From the NCBI GenBank assembly GCA_937888775.1, contig CALAQT010000258.1, forward strand, positions 1 through 22,760: 22,760 bases of DNA. Direction: 5' to 3'. Positions within the stretch are counted from its first letter, which is position 1. Every line of letters starts with the position of its first letter. Of this stretch, positions 14,786 to 21,734 are shown piece after piece. The notes beneath the pieces are model-generated. The model was given only the letters and a program-made list of their open reading frames with translations, did no database searches and was not told the DNA's origin. The position numbers and the translations under genes were made by a program. The stretch is from an uncultured Actinomycetes bacterium (GTDB taxonomy: Bacteria > Actinomycetota > Thermoleophilia > Solirubrobacterales > Solirubrobacteraceae).

Positions 14786-15736
14786 GTGAGACTGGGTCGT
14801 TGTGAACTTCAGGTCTTCCCCCTCTGCCTGGGTGGCAACGTGTTCGGCTGGACCGCCGACGAGCAGCAGTCATTTGCCGTGCTGGACGCCTACCTGGCCG
14901 CCGGCGGCAACTTCATCGACACCGCCGACTCCTACTCAGCGTTCGCCCCGGGCAACCAGGGCGGCGAATCGGAGACCGTGCTCGGGAACTGGTTCAGCGT
15001 TCGCGGCAATCGCGAGCAGGTGGTGCTCGCCACCAAGGTCGGCAAGATGCCGGGCGTGCAGGGGCTGGCGCCTGACACGATCCGCACCGGGGTCGAGAAC
15101 TCGCTGCGGCGACTGCGGACGGACTACATCGATCTCTACTGGGCCCATGCCGACGACCCCAACACACCTCTGGCCGACACGCTGCGCACGTTCGATGAGC
15201 TCATCAAAGCGGGCAAGGTGCGCCACATTGGGGCGTCCAACTACAGCGCCGCGCGGCTGGAGGAGGCGCTGCAGGTCTCCGACCGCGAGGGGCTGGCGCG
15301 CTACATCACCGTGCAGCCCGAGTACAGCTTGGTCGAACGCGACGAATACGAGGGTGAGCTGGCCGGACTTTGCGAGCGTGAGGGCCTTTCCTGCGTGCCG
15401 TACTGGGCGCTTGCCCGCGGCTTTCTGACCGGCAAGTACCGAGCCGGAGTCCAGATCGACAGTCCCCGCGCCGGCCAGGCCAGCGTCTATCTGGACGCAC
15501 GCGGCCTGCGCGTGCTTGCCGCGCTGGACCAGGTCGCCGCCGCCCACGACACGACCGTCGCCGCTGCGGCACTGGCCTGGGTCGCCGCCCAGCCCGCCGT
15601 CGCCGCCCCGATCGCCAGCGCTCGTACCACCCAGCAGCTCGATGAGTCGCTGCCGATGGCCGAGCTCAAACTGAGCAGCGGGGAGCTGGCAGCGCTGCGC
15701 GAGGCCAGCGCGACCGAGCGCGCCGCCGCCGGGTAG
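14786..15736 (+). CDS. Aldo/keto reductase
   Basis: This is a 316-residue NADPH-dependent (beta/alpha)8 oxidoreductase. From the GTG at 14786 the catalytic tetrad is Asp45 and Tyr50 (FIDTADSYSA), Lys84 (ATKVGK) and His121 (YWAHADDP). The family segments PLCLGGNVFGWTADE, GKVRHIGASNYSA and YWALARGFLTGKYR are present. The frame opens at an ATG at 14753, only two bases from the opposite ATG of the GMC gene; homology starts at RLGRCELQV, so the GTG was preferred. No clear ribosome site is visible for either. It ends directly before a block of 20-base tandem repeats. The physiological substrate is unknown. Confidence 0.88.
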   Translation: MRLGRCELQVFPLCLGGNVFGWTADEQQSFAVLDAYLAAGGNFIDTADSYSAFAPGNQGGESETVLGNWFSVRGNREQVVLATKVGKMPGVQGLAPDTIRTGVENSLRRLRTDYIDLYWAHADDPNTPLADTLRTFDELIKAGKVRHIGASNYSAARLEEALQVSDREGLARYITVQPEYSLVERDEYEGELAGLCEREGLSCVPYWALARGFLTGKYRAGVQIDSPRAGQASVYLDARGLRVLAALDQVAAAHDTTVAAAALAWVAAQPAVAAPIASARTTQQLDESLPMAELKLSSGELAALREASATERAAAG

Positions 15737-15750
15737 GCGCGTTCCGGAAC

Positions 15751-15880
15751 CGGGTGGGCGTTGTGCCGGCCGGGTGGGCGTTGTGCCGGCCGGGTGGGCG
15801 TTGTGCCGGCCGGGTGGGCGTTGTGCCGGCCGGGTGGGCGTTGTGCCGGCCGGGTGGGCGTTGTGCCGGCCGGGTGGGCG
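15751..15880 (+). repeat. Tandem repeat, 20-base unit, 6.5 identical copies
   Basis: Six perfect copies of CGGGTGGGCGTTGTGCCGGC start every 20 bases from 15751, and a last half copy ends at 15880. Each junction makes the self-complementary CCGGCCGG, so the transcript can fold into many GC-rich hairpins. The block begins 14 bases after the aldo/keto reductase stop and may act as a terminator-like element. The copies are identical, which points to recent expansion. No further feature is seen in 15881-16020. Confidence 0.95.
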
Positions 15881-16020
15881 CTAGCTCGCGCATTGCCCGA
15901 GCGGCGGATTGCACCGAAGCTGTGACTGGACTGTGTCGCCACGCGCCCGAAGCGTCGATTGTCTGTCTCGGAAGTGCAACGCGGCCGGGAAACGGCCACG
16001 TTCGGAGAGAGACTGAGTCA

Positions 16021-17112
16021 ATGGAGCGCCGATCACCCCGAAAACATCTCACTCGCAGCGCGACGAACGGCCAGTGGGAAGGTGACGGCGACAACGATGG
16101 AAAACTTCGCAATCGCCCTTTGCGAGCTGACGAGTGCGAAGTTGCCCGGAAAACTGGCGCTTGGCCCTATCGCGCCGTCGGATCCTTGGCCGAGGTCCAG
16201 CACGCTCTTGTCACCCGCGGACAGCTGTTCGCCCTCGGCATCGGGTCAGGGGCGATCGATTACGCCTTGGAGTGCGGGCGTCTCCACCCGATGCATCGCG
16301 GCGTCTACTCCCTGGTCCCAAGCGCCGCACTCCCTCCGCTTGCGCGCGAGCACGCCGCCGTGCTTGCCGTTGGGGATGGGTCGTTCCTGAGCCACCACGC
16401 GGCGGCCGGGGTATGGGGCTTGCGACCGCCAGCGAAGGGCGATCTGGATGTGACCCTGCTCGCTGGCGACTGCAGACGCCCGGGGATCCGAATTCACCGT
16501 GTCAAGCGGCTGCAGGCCCAGGACGCGCGGATTCGCGACCGGATCCCGATCACGTCGCCGGCCCGCACGCTCCTGGACATCGCTGCAGAGCTGGCCGACC
16601 GGGAGCTCGAGCGAGCCTTCGACGAGGGGCTCGCTCGCCGGCTGACAACGGTTACCGCGATCCGCGAACTGCTCCAGCGCTACCGCGGCGCTTCGGGGTC
16701 GGCTCGCTTGCGGGCCCTCGCCGACCCGGCGCGCAAGTCCACCATGACCCGCTCTCAGGCCGAGGAGCTGTTCCTGGCCCTCGTGCGCAAGGCGCCCATA
16801 CCGGACCCTGAGGTCAACGTGATGCTCGGCCCGTTCGAGGTCGATTTCCTGTGGCGCTCGGAGCGGGTGGTGGTGGAGATTGACGGCTATGCGTTCCACC
16901 GTGGCCGTTTGGCGTTTGAGCGCGATCACCGGCGGGACGCCGAGCTTCACGATGCGGGCTTTCACGTGATCAGGGTGACGTGGAAGCAGCTTACGAGCGA
17001 GCCCGAGGCGGTGCTCGTCAGGTTGGCGAGGGCGCTCACCCGGCGGTGCAGGTTCGTGAAGCGCAGACGCAACCGGGCAACTTGGCCCGCGACGTCCACG
17101 CCTCGTCGATAG
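16021..17112 (+). CDS. AbiEi-like antitoxin-domain / DUF559 endonuclease-like protein
   Basis: The first domain (about 53-190) is the AbiEi-type winged helix region with LAEVQHALVTRGQLFALGIGSGAID and MHRGVYSLV, then ITSPARTLLDIAAEL. The C-terminal domain (about 245-340) is DUF559, a Vsr-like PD-(D/E)XK fold, with Asp275 (FEVDFLW), Glu286 and Asp288 (VVVEIDGYAFH) and VIRVTWKQL. The family is common in actinobacteria; its function is unproven. The frame is open from 15754, but that part is translated repeat DNA. The ATG at 16021 with GGAGAG (16004-16009) was chosen. The last about 20 residues are Arg-rich and antisense to the DUF3891 fragment, so the normal C-terminus seems altered. No AbiEii-like toxin gene is adjacent. 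Confidence 0.75.
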   Translation: MERRSPRKHLTRSATNGQWEGDGDNDGKLRNRPLRADECEVARKTGAWPYRAVGSLAEVQHALVTRGQLFALGIGSGAIDYALECGRLHPMHRGVYSLVPSAALPPLAREHAAVLAVGDGSFLSHHAAAGVWGLRPPAKGDLDVTLLAGDCRRPGIRIHRVKRLQAQDARIRDRIPITSPARTLLDIAAELADRELERAFDEGLARRLTTVTAIRELLQRYRGASGSARLRALADPARKSTMTRSQAEELFLALVRKAPIPDPEVNVMLGPFEVDFLWRSERVVVEIDGYAFHRGRLAFERDHRRDAELHDAGFHVIRVTWKQLTSEPEAVLVRLARALTRRCRFVKRRRNRATWPATSTPRR

Positions 17113-17369
17113 GAATCGACCGCCTGCTCCGACACCAGCTCCAGGAAATGGGCGGGGCGCTGAGCCGGTTCGTTATGGACGGGCTGACCGTCGAGTTCAG
17201 CCCAGCCGTCGTCGTGGTGGAACGCGGCGGAGAGCAACGCCGCGTTCACAATCGGGCTCGGGCCGGCGAAGCGCTGGTTGCCCCAGTGCGCCGCCAACTG
17301 CCCGGCCAGACGCCCATGTTCAGGGTGGGTGATGAGCTTCAACACCGCGCCGCGCCGGGTGACCAGCAC
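16962..17369 (-). pseudogene. DUF3891 family protein, N-terminal fragment
   Basis: From a GTG at 17369 the frame reads MLVTRRGAVLKLITHPEHGRLAGQLAAHWGN, then AALLSAAFHHDDGWAELD and FLELVSEQAVDSYRRGV. This is the recognisable N-terminal part of DUF3891, a family of unknown function with an HHDDGW motif. After about residue 95 the similarity ends and the rest is antisense to the end of the AbiEi/DUF559 gene. The family is usually over 200 residues, so the C-terminal half is missing. The start lies against the 32-base tandem repeats, whose unit resembles this gene's own start. It probably followed the SnoaL-like gene before the damage. Confidence 0.6.
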
Positions 17370-17381
17370 GGCCAGGCCCGT

Positions 17382-17647
17382 GACTCGGCGGTGACGAGCA
17401 CGGCTAGCCCCGTGACTCGGCGGTGACGAGCACGGCTAGCCCCCTGACTCGGCGGTGACGAGCACGGCTAGCCCCCTGACTCGGCGGTGACGAGCACGGC
17501 TAGCCCCCTGACTCGGCGGTGACGAGCACGGCTAGCCCCCTGACTCGGCGGTGACGAGCACGGCTAGCCCCCTGACTCGGCGGTGACGAGCACGGCTAGC
17601 CCCCTGACTCAGCGGTGACGAGCACGGCTAGCCCCCTGATTCAGCGG
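17382..17647 (-). repeat. Tandem repeat, 32-base unit, 8 copies plus a partial one
   Basis: Copies of a 32-base unit start at 17382 and every 32 bases to 17606, with a partial copy at 17638; the last two differ by a base or two. On the minus strand each unit reads as the end of the SnoaL-like gene (TAESGG, TAG), then CC, then a GTG start with VLVT like the DUF3891 gene. A diverged further copy overlaps the DUF3891 start (17358-17381). The unit thus equals the junction between the two genes, amplified. Each contains the palindrome GGCTAGCC. There are no spacers. Confidence 0.95.
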
Positions 17648-18251
17648 TCTGCCGCGGATCGCCCAGCTCGCCACCGGCGAGCCAATCCGCGCCGCGCCGG
17701 TAGAGGCGCTGCACCTCGGGGCCCTTCAGCCCGGGCATGTCGCGCTTTACGTCATAGCCGAGCCCAGTCTGGATGTAGCCGAGGTGGCGGTAGCCGGCCG
17801 GGAACCGGCCGAGCTGCTCGGCGTCGAGCGCCAGCGTCGCCGCGGGGTCGACGGGGTCAATCCGGTCCTTCTCGTAGATCGGCTGGCGCAGCACGATGCC
17901 CCAGCCCCGGGGGCCGCGGGCCAGGAAGTCGTAAAAGCGCCCGGTGCAGACGACGTCGCATTGCACCTCGTGAACGGCGGCGCGCTGGGAGATCGTCATC
18001 TTGGTCTGGGCCACGGCCCGGTCGCCGGAGAGGTCGATGGTGGTGCCGCCGAGGAAGTGCAGGATGCTCACTCCGTGCTCAAAGCCCTCTCGGCTGACGC
18101 GGATGAAGTCGCCCGCCGGGCCCTGAAACCAGGTCGCCATCATGAAGCCGTCCTCGTGCCAAACGGTGGCGAAGCGCTCCCAGTCACCGGCGTCGCGCCA
18201 CAGCGCCCAGTTCTCGATCAGATCTCGGATCTGCCGGCGGTCGTCGCTCAT
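17628..18251 (-). CDS. SnoaL-like (NTF2-fold) protein
   Basis: This is a 207-residue protein. The N-terminal part is a SnoaL_4-type cone fold: DDRRQIRDLIENWALWRDAGDWERFATVWHEDG is the standard helix 1-2 region. It is followed by HFLGGTTIDLSGDRAVAQTKMTISQRA and CTGRFYDFLARGPRGWGIVLRQPIYEKD. Such folds serve as small hydratases, isomerases or ring-hydroxylase beta subunits. The ATG at 18251 overlaps the dioxygenase stop as ATGA and has GGAGG 9 bases upstream; the longer open frame to 18371 lies inside the dioxygenase gene. It is last in the five-gene operon. Its stop codon lies inside the 32-base repeat array. The role is probably an isomerase or hydratase in the same pathway, which is inferred. 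Confidence 0.85.
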   Translation of the reverse strand: MSDDRRQIRDLIENWALWRDAGDWERFATVWHEDGFMMATWFQGPAGDFIRVSREGFEHGVSILHFLGGTTIDLSGDRAVAQTKMTISQRAAVHEVQCDVVCTGRFYDFLARGPRGWGIVLRQPIYEKDRIDPVDPAATLALDAEQLGRFPAGYRHLGYIQTGLGYDVKRDMPGLKGPEVQRLYRRGADWLAGGELGDPRQTAESGG

Positions 18252-19261
18252 GCGAACGCGCCTCCGGGGTCGGGGATCCGGCTCGTGGGCGGGATCGGCG
18301 GTCCGGTGGCGGTCCCGCTCACATCGGGTGTGCCGTAGGTGTGGAAGGTGTCGATCGTCTTGACCCCCCACGCCTGGCCCCTGGCCCGCTCCGCCTGGGT
18401 CCAGACCACCGTCTCGTAGGCCGGGTCGTAGATGAAATGCGTGCCGGTCGTCACCTCGACGCGGTTGCCACCGGGCTCGTACACGTACAGGAACATCCCC
18501 TGCGCGACCGCGTGCTTGGAGGGCGCGGCTTCGATCGGCACGTTGGCGTCGAGGAACAGGTCGGCCGCGCGCAACAGATCATCCCGAGTGTCGACGAAGA
18601 ACGCCAGGTGGTGCAGGCGGCCGCTGGCGCCGGCGTGGTCGGCCACGTAGATCAGCTCGTGGGCGGCGATCGTCAGGCTCATCCAGGCGCCGGTCTCACT
18701 GCCGTCGTCGTTGACGATCTGCTCGTAGAGCCGGAAGCCCAGCTGCTCCTGCGCGAAGCTCCGATTGGCGGCGACATCGGCGGCGAGCACGTTGACGTGG
18801 TCCAGTCGCTTGACCGCGGCGCCGCGGCCCACGAAACGCTGGGGGACATTCTTCAGCGCCGGGGTCAGCTCGGCCGGGGGCCGGTAGCGCTCGCCCTCGT
18901 AGTAGAGCTCCATCGGATGCCCGTCGGGGTCGGTGAACCGGTACGCCGGGCCGTGGCCGACGTCGCCGTCGATCCAGCCGATCCCGAGGCCGGCGGCCTC
19001 GATCGCGGCCACCCGGCGCTCCAGGGCCTCGGGGCTCCAGGCGCGGATCGCCATGTGTCCCAGCCCGGGCAGCTCTGATTCGGTCAGCTTCAGGCTGTAG
19101 CGCTGGTAGTCGCCCCAGCCGCGCAGGTAGACCGACTGCCCCTCACGGGCCTCGACCTCCATCCCGAACTGCTCGACGAAGAAGCGCAGGCTGTCGTTGG
19201 CGAACGGGGTCAGCAGCTCGGCGTGCCCGATCTGAGCCAGGTCGTGGATCGGCTCGGTCAT
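18248..19261 (-). CDS. Type I extradiol dioxygenase (VOC, catechol 2,3-dioxygenase-like)
   Basis: This 337-residue two-domain vicinal-oxygen-chelate ring-cleavage enzyme has predicted metal ligands His155 (RLDHVNV), His218 (RLHHLAFF) and Glu269 (NRVEV). His201 and Tyr259 sit at the positions of the catalytic His and Tyr of homoprotocatechuate and catechol 2,3-dioxygenases. Its N-terminal domain (about 10-125) keeps the structural VOC repeat with YLRGWGDYQRY and FTDPDGHPMELYY. It differs clearly from the hpaD product: it lacks the GRHGVSNAF block and instead has SKHAVAQGMFLYVYEPGGN. It overlaps the RraA-like stop by ATGA. The neighbouring hydratase and aldolase suggest a catecholic acid substrate. 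Confidence 0.9.
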   Translation of the reverse strand: MTEPIHDLAQIGHAELLTPFANDSLRFFVEQFGMEVEAREGQSVYLRGWGDYQRYSLKLTESELPGLGHMAIRAWSPEALERRVAAIEAAGLGIGWIDGDVGHGPAYRFTDPDGHPMELYYEGERYRPPAELTPALKNVPQRFVGRGAAVKRLDHVNVLAADVAANRSFAQEQLGFRLYEQIVNDDGSETGAWMSLTIAAHELIYVADHAGASGRLHHLAFFVDTRDDLLRAADLFLDANVPIEAAPSKHAVAQGMFLYVYEPGGNRVEVTTGTHFIYDPAYETVVWTQAERARGQAWGVKTIDTFHTYGTPDVSGTATGPPIPPTSRIPDPGGAFA

Positions 19262-19914
19262 CGGCGCGCCGCCTGCACCCGCTCGCGCAGCCCGTCGAGG
19301 TCGTAGGAGAGCTTGCCGGCGGCCAGCTTGGCGCGCTTGACAAGCTCACGCTCGGCGCGCTCGCATGAGGCGGCGAGCACCTCGTCGACGCGTTCGTACT
19401 CGACGACCGCGGCGCCGTCGGCGTCGAGCACCACCACGTCGCCGGGGCGGATCGTGGCGCCGCCCACCTGGACCGGATCGCCGATCGTGCCCGGGGTGTC
19501 CTTGACGGCGCCGCGGACCCGGACCCAGCGGGCCCAGATCGGAAGTCCCAGCTCGACGAGCTCCTCCAGGTCACGGATCGAGGCGTCGATCAGCATCCCG
19601 GCGGCTCCGTGCGCGTGGGCCTGGGTGGCGAGCAGCTCGCCCACCAGCGCCACCGGCCGGGGCTCTGGCATCGTCAGCACGATCACCTCGCCGGGCTGCA
19701 CCTCGGCCATCACCGCGTGCACCATCAGGTTGTCGTCCTGACCGCAGCGCACGGTGCGGGCCGGGCCGGCGACCCTAGACCCCGGCACGACCTGGATCAG
19801 GTCGGCATCAACATAGCCGCGCCGGCCGCCGGCCTCGTAGACAGTCGCCGAGCCCAGCGCAGCCAGCTCCTGGAATCGATCCTTCGCAACCCGTTGCTCA
19901 TAGTGGCCGCTCAC
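19258..19914 (-). CDS. RraA-family class II pyruvate aldolase (HMG/CHA aldolase-like)
   Basis: This 218-residue protein of the RraA/HMG-CHA-aldolase family would split 4-carboxy-4-hydroxy-2-oxoadipate into pyruvate and oxaloacetate. Typical segments are LGSATVYEAGGRRGYVD (20-36), ARTVRCGQDDN, QPGEVIVLTM, the core GELLATQAHAHGAAGMLIDASIRD (92-115) and RPGDVVVLDADGAAVV. Arg114-Asp115 fit the D-X20-R-D aldolase motif, but the first position is Glu93, not Asp. The GTG start overlaps the galB stop by GTGA, and its own stop overlaps the dioxygenase start by ATGA. The enzyme following a GalB-type hydratase is the order expected for the gallate/protocatechuate-4,5 lower pathway. Confidence 0.87.
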   Translation of the reverse strand: MSGHYEQRVAKDRFQELAALGSATVYEAGGRRGYVDADLIQVVPGSRVAGPARTVRCGQDDNLMVHAVMAEVQPGEVIVLTMPEPRPVALVGELLATQAHAHGAAGMLIDASIRDLEELVELGLPIWARWVRVRGAVKDTPGTIGDPVQVGGATIRPGDVVVLDADGAAVVEYERVDEVLAASCERAERELVKRAKLAAGKLSYDLDGLRERVQAARR

Positions 19915-20627
19915 AGGGCGCTCACCACCTGGGGTGTAACCCGCTGAAAGGCTTCGGCCTGGCGGATCTCGGAGTTGCCCGAGGCGCGGCGGGCGTGGTT
20001 GGCGCGGTGGTCGGCGCGCTCGGCGTAGTAGCTCTGCAGATACTTCTGGGCCTTCATCTCGGCCATCGCCGCAAGCTTGCGCCCAATCACTGAGGTGATG
20101 TCGACGAACGTCGTCGGGGTGAAGTTACACAGCTCGGGCTGGTGGGGCTCGAACAGGAAGAGCTCGGGTGGCCTGACCGTCGCAAACGCGCTCTGCACGC
20201 CGGCGCCGGCGGCCAGTCCCGTTGCGCGCACTACCGCCGCGTGGGCCACCGGATGGTCGGGGTTGAAGGGATCGGTGTCGGTGTGGGTGATCAGCACGTC
20301 GGGGGCGAACTCCCGGATCTCGTCGGAGATCAGCTGCAGCGCGGGAACGTCGATCTCCAGCGGATAGTCGCCGAGGTCAAGGCAGCGGAACTCGGCGCCG
20401 AGCGCAGCCGCCGCCCGCTCGGCCTCGCCGTGGCGGATCTGCTTGACGCGCTGGATCGTCTGGCCCTCCTCTTTCCACAGCTCGCCGGACTCGCCTCGCT
20501 CGCCGTAGGAGAGCGCGATCACCAGCGCGTCGCCGCCGCTCTCCGTGGTGACCGCGATCGCACCGCTCGAACGCCAGACGAAGTCGGCAGAGTGCGCCCC
20601 GATCACCAGCATCCGCCGCGCGCTCAT
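19911..20627 (-). CDS. galB: 4-oxalomesaconate hydratase, GalB-type (PIG-L fold)
   Basis: This 238-residue member of the PIG-L/LmbE fold carries AHSADFVWRSSGAIA (11-25) in place of the AHPDDE motif of true deacetylases. It also has LSYGERGES (39-47), THTDTDPFNPDHPVAHAAV (114-132) and LFEPHQPELC (158-167). These are hallmarks of GalB, the Zn-dependent hydratase that adds water to 4-oxalomesaconate/4-carboxy-2-hydroxymuconate in gallate and protocatechuate 4,5-cleavage. Candidate metal ligands are His12, Asp15 and His129. The ATG at 20627 overlaps the DUF6282 stop (ATGA) with GGAGG 9 bases upstream; the longer open frame to 20864 is inside the DUF6282 gene. It feeds the RraA-type aldolase encoded next. 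Confidence 0.85.
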   Translation of the reverse strand: MSARRMLVIGAHSADFVWRSSGAIAVTTESGGDALVIALSYGERGESGELWKEEGQTIQRVKQIRHGEAERAAAALGAEFRCLDLGDYPLEIDVPALQLISDEIREFAPDVLITHTDTDPFNPDHPVAHAAVVRATGLAAGAGVQSAFATVRPPELFLFEPHQPELCNFTPTTFVDITSVIGRKLAAMAEMKAQKYLQSYYAERADHRANHARRASGNSEIRQAEAFQRVTPQVVSAL

Positions 20628-21541
20628 GATGGCTGCCCTCCCGCCACGCGCCGGGTGTTCGTAACCGCCATCACGTGCACCTGCTGCTCGTCGAAGCCCG
20701 CCGCTAGCAGCCGATCGACCATCAGTGCCATACCGTCCTCCACGGGTGGATTGAAGACCTGCCCTAGATCGGTGGATAGGACCGAGTTGGCGGCGCCGGT
20801 GGCCCTGATGTTCTCGATCCAGCGCTCCCACTCGATCTTGCCGGTGTGGGGGGTGGTGAAGCACCGCTCCAGCAGCGCGCCGCGCCCGGCCAGCGCCAAC
20901 TGGTCCTCCACCGAGAGATTCTGGGACGGGAACTCGGGATGGGTGATCACGATCTCTCGCACGCCCTCCTGGAGCGCGGCGTCGACAACGGCGAAGATCT
21001 CATCGCGGCCCAAATGGCCAGTGGCCAGCACCAGCTGATGCCGGGCGATCGTCGCCAGCACGGTGCGAGTCTGCGGTAGCACCGCCCCGCCGGCATCGAC
21101 CACCGGTACCGGCTCGATCTCGATTTCCTGCTCGCGCAGCTCGAGCTGGAGCTTGACCCACACGGGGACCTTGGCTCCCGGCGGGGCCTCGCGCTCGTGG
21201 GATTCGTTGACCGCGTCGACGGTCGGAAACCAGACCGTCCGGGCGCCCTCGCGCGCGGCCAGTTCCACCGCCAGCGGGTTCATCCCGCCCACCGCCCGGT
21301 TGAGCGCGATCGCCCCCAGGACCCGGACCTCGGGAACCGCCGCGCTGACCACGCTGGCCCGTTCGGCGGTGGAGGTGTAATGCGACTTGAGTACGAAGCC
21401 GGCCAGACCGAGCGCCTGGAAGCGCCGCGCCAGCGTGAGATCGTCGACGATCCGAGGTACGACATCGGGCCCGACGTGGATGTGCGTGTCGTAGGCACCG
21501 CGCAGCAGCTGACGCGCTCTGTCTGACGGGGTGAGGGTCAT
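20624..21541 (-). CDS. DUF6282 family protein (amidohydrolase-like)
   Basis: This 305-residue protein is related to metal-dependent amidohydrolases. The strand-1 HxH motif is DTHIHVGPD (His20, His22), followed by FVLKSHYTST (Lys52, His54), ALNRAVGGMNP, VLATGHLGRDE, IVITHPEFPSQ and VLSTDLGQ, which supply further His and Asp metal ligands. The ATG at 21541 has AGGAG 7 bases upstream; a frame opening at 21559 was rejected. It is the first gene of the five-gene operon and is followed by galB with an ATGA overlap. The family has no fixed role. By analogy with LigI, an amidohydrolase-superfamily lactonase acting just before GalB-type enzymes, a lactonase or C-C hydrolase is plausible. Confidence 0.8.
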   Translation of the reverse strand: MTLTPSDRARQLLRGAYDTHIHVGPDVVPRIVDDLTLARRFQALGLAGFVLKSHYTSTAERASVVSAAVPEVRVLGAIALNRAVGGMNPLAVELAAREGARTVWFPTVDAVNESHEREAPPGAKVPVWVKLQLELREQEIEIEPVPVVDAGGAVLPQTRTVLATIARHQLVLATGHLGRDEIFAVVDAALQEGVREIVITHPEFPSQNLSVEDQLALAGRGALLERCFTTPHTGKIEWERWIENIRATGAANSVLSTDLGQVFNPPVEDGMALMVDRLLAAGFDEQQVHVMAVTNTRRVAGGQPS

Positions 21542-21699
21542 CGGCTCTCCTGAGCGCACAAAGCTTGCGCGGGTTTCGCCGCGATCATATATCGAGGCAG
21601 AACGCAGACCAATTCCGTCACGTCACCGGCCGGGCGTTGCGGATCGTTGGCCTGGCGCTCCTCGAGCGTCCGCAGCAGCGACGCCTTGACCGCGAACAC
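21538..21699 (-). CDS. Possible 53-residue ORF or gene remnant upstream of the DUF6282 gene
   Basis: From a GTG at 21699 the frame reads MFAVKASLLRTLEERQANDP and ends CAQESR; its TGA overlaps the next ATG as ATGA. The first half has strong G/C at third codon positions, like real coding DNA. Upstream, after an in-frame TAG, the same frame still reads ALVPDTV. The family is not recognised. It overlaps the likely promoter of the operon, so it may be a remnant that the promoter now occupies. Confidence 0.3.
   Translation of the reverse strand: MFAVKASLLRTLEERQANDPQRPAGDVTELVCVLPRYMIAAKPAQALCAQESR
21584..21612 (-). promoter_or_regulatory. Candidate promoter of the DUF6282-galB operon
   Basis: On the minus strand TTGGTC (21607-21612) and TATGAT (21584-21589) are 17 bases apart, a good housekeeping-sigma layout, and the -10 lies about 43 bases before the ATG at 21541. 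The -10 lies inside TATATGATC, identical to the site at 3231-3239 upstream of hpaE. Confidence 0.5.
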
Positions 21700-21734
21700 G
21701 GTGTCGGGAACCAGCGCCTACTTGAGCACGGTCA

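Noticed and set aside
15754..16020. N-terminal extension of the AbiEi/DUF559 protein through the tandem repeats
   Set aside because: It translates the 20-base repeats into low-complexity Gly/Arg/Trp sequence. Homology starts well after the ATG at 16021, which has a ribosome site.
16021..17112. Complete type IV toxin-antitoxin system
   Set aside because: No AbiEii-like nucleotidyltransferase gene adjoins it, and the C-terminal half is DUF559. Only the winged-helix region resembles AbiEi.
17382..17647. CRISPR-like array with 32-base repeats
   Set aside because: The repeats abut directly with no spacers, and the unit matches the ends of neighbouring genes. No cas gene is present.
19911..20627. 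N-acetylglucosaminyl (PIG-L/LmbE) deacetylase
   Set aside because: The AHPDDE deacetylase motif is replaced by AHSADF and GalB-specific segments are present, next to an HMG/CHA-type aldolase gene.
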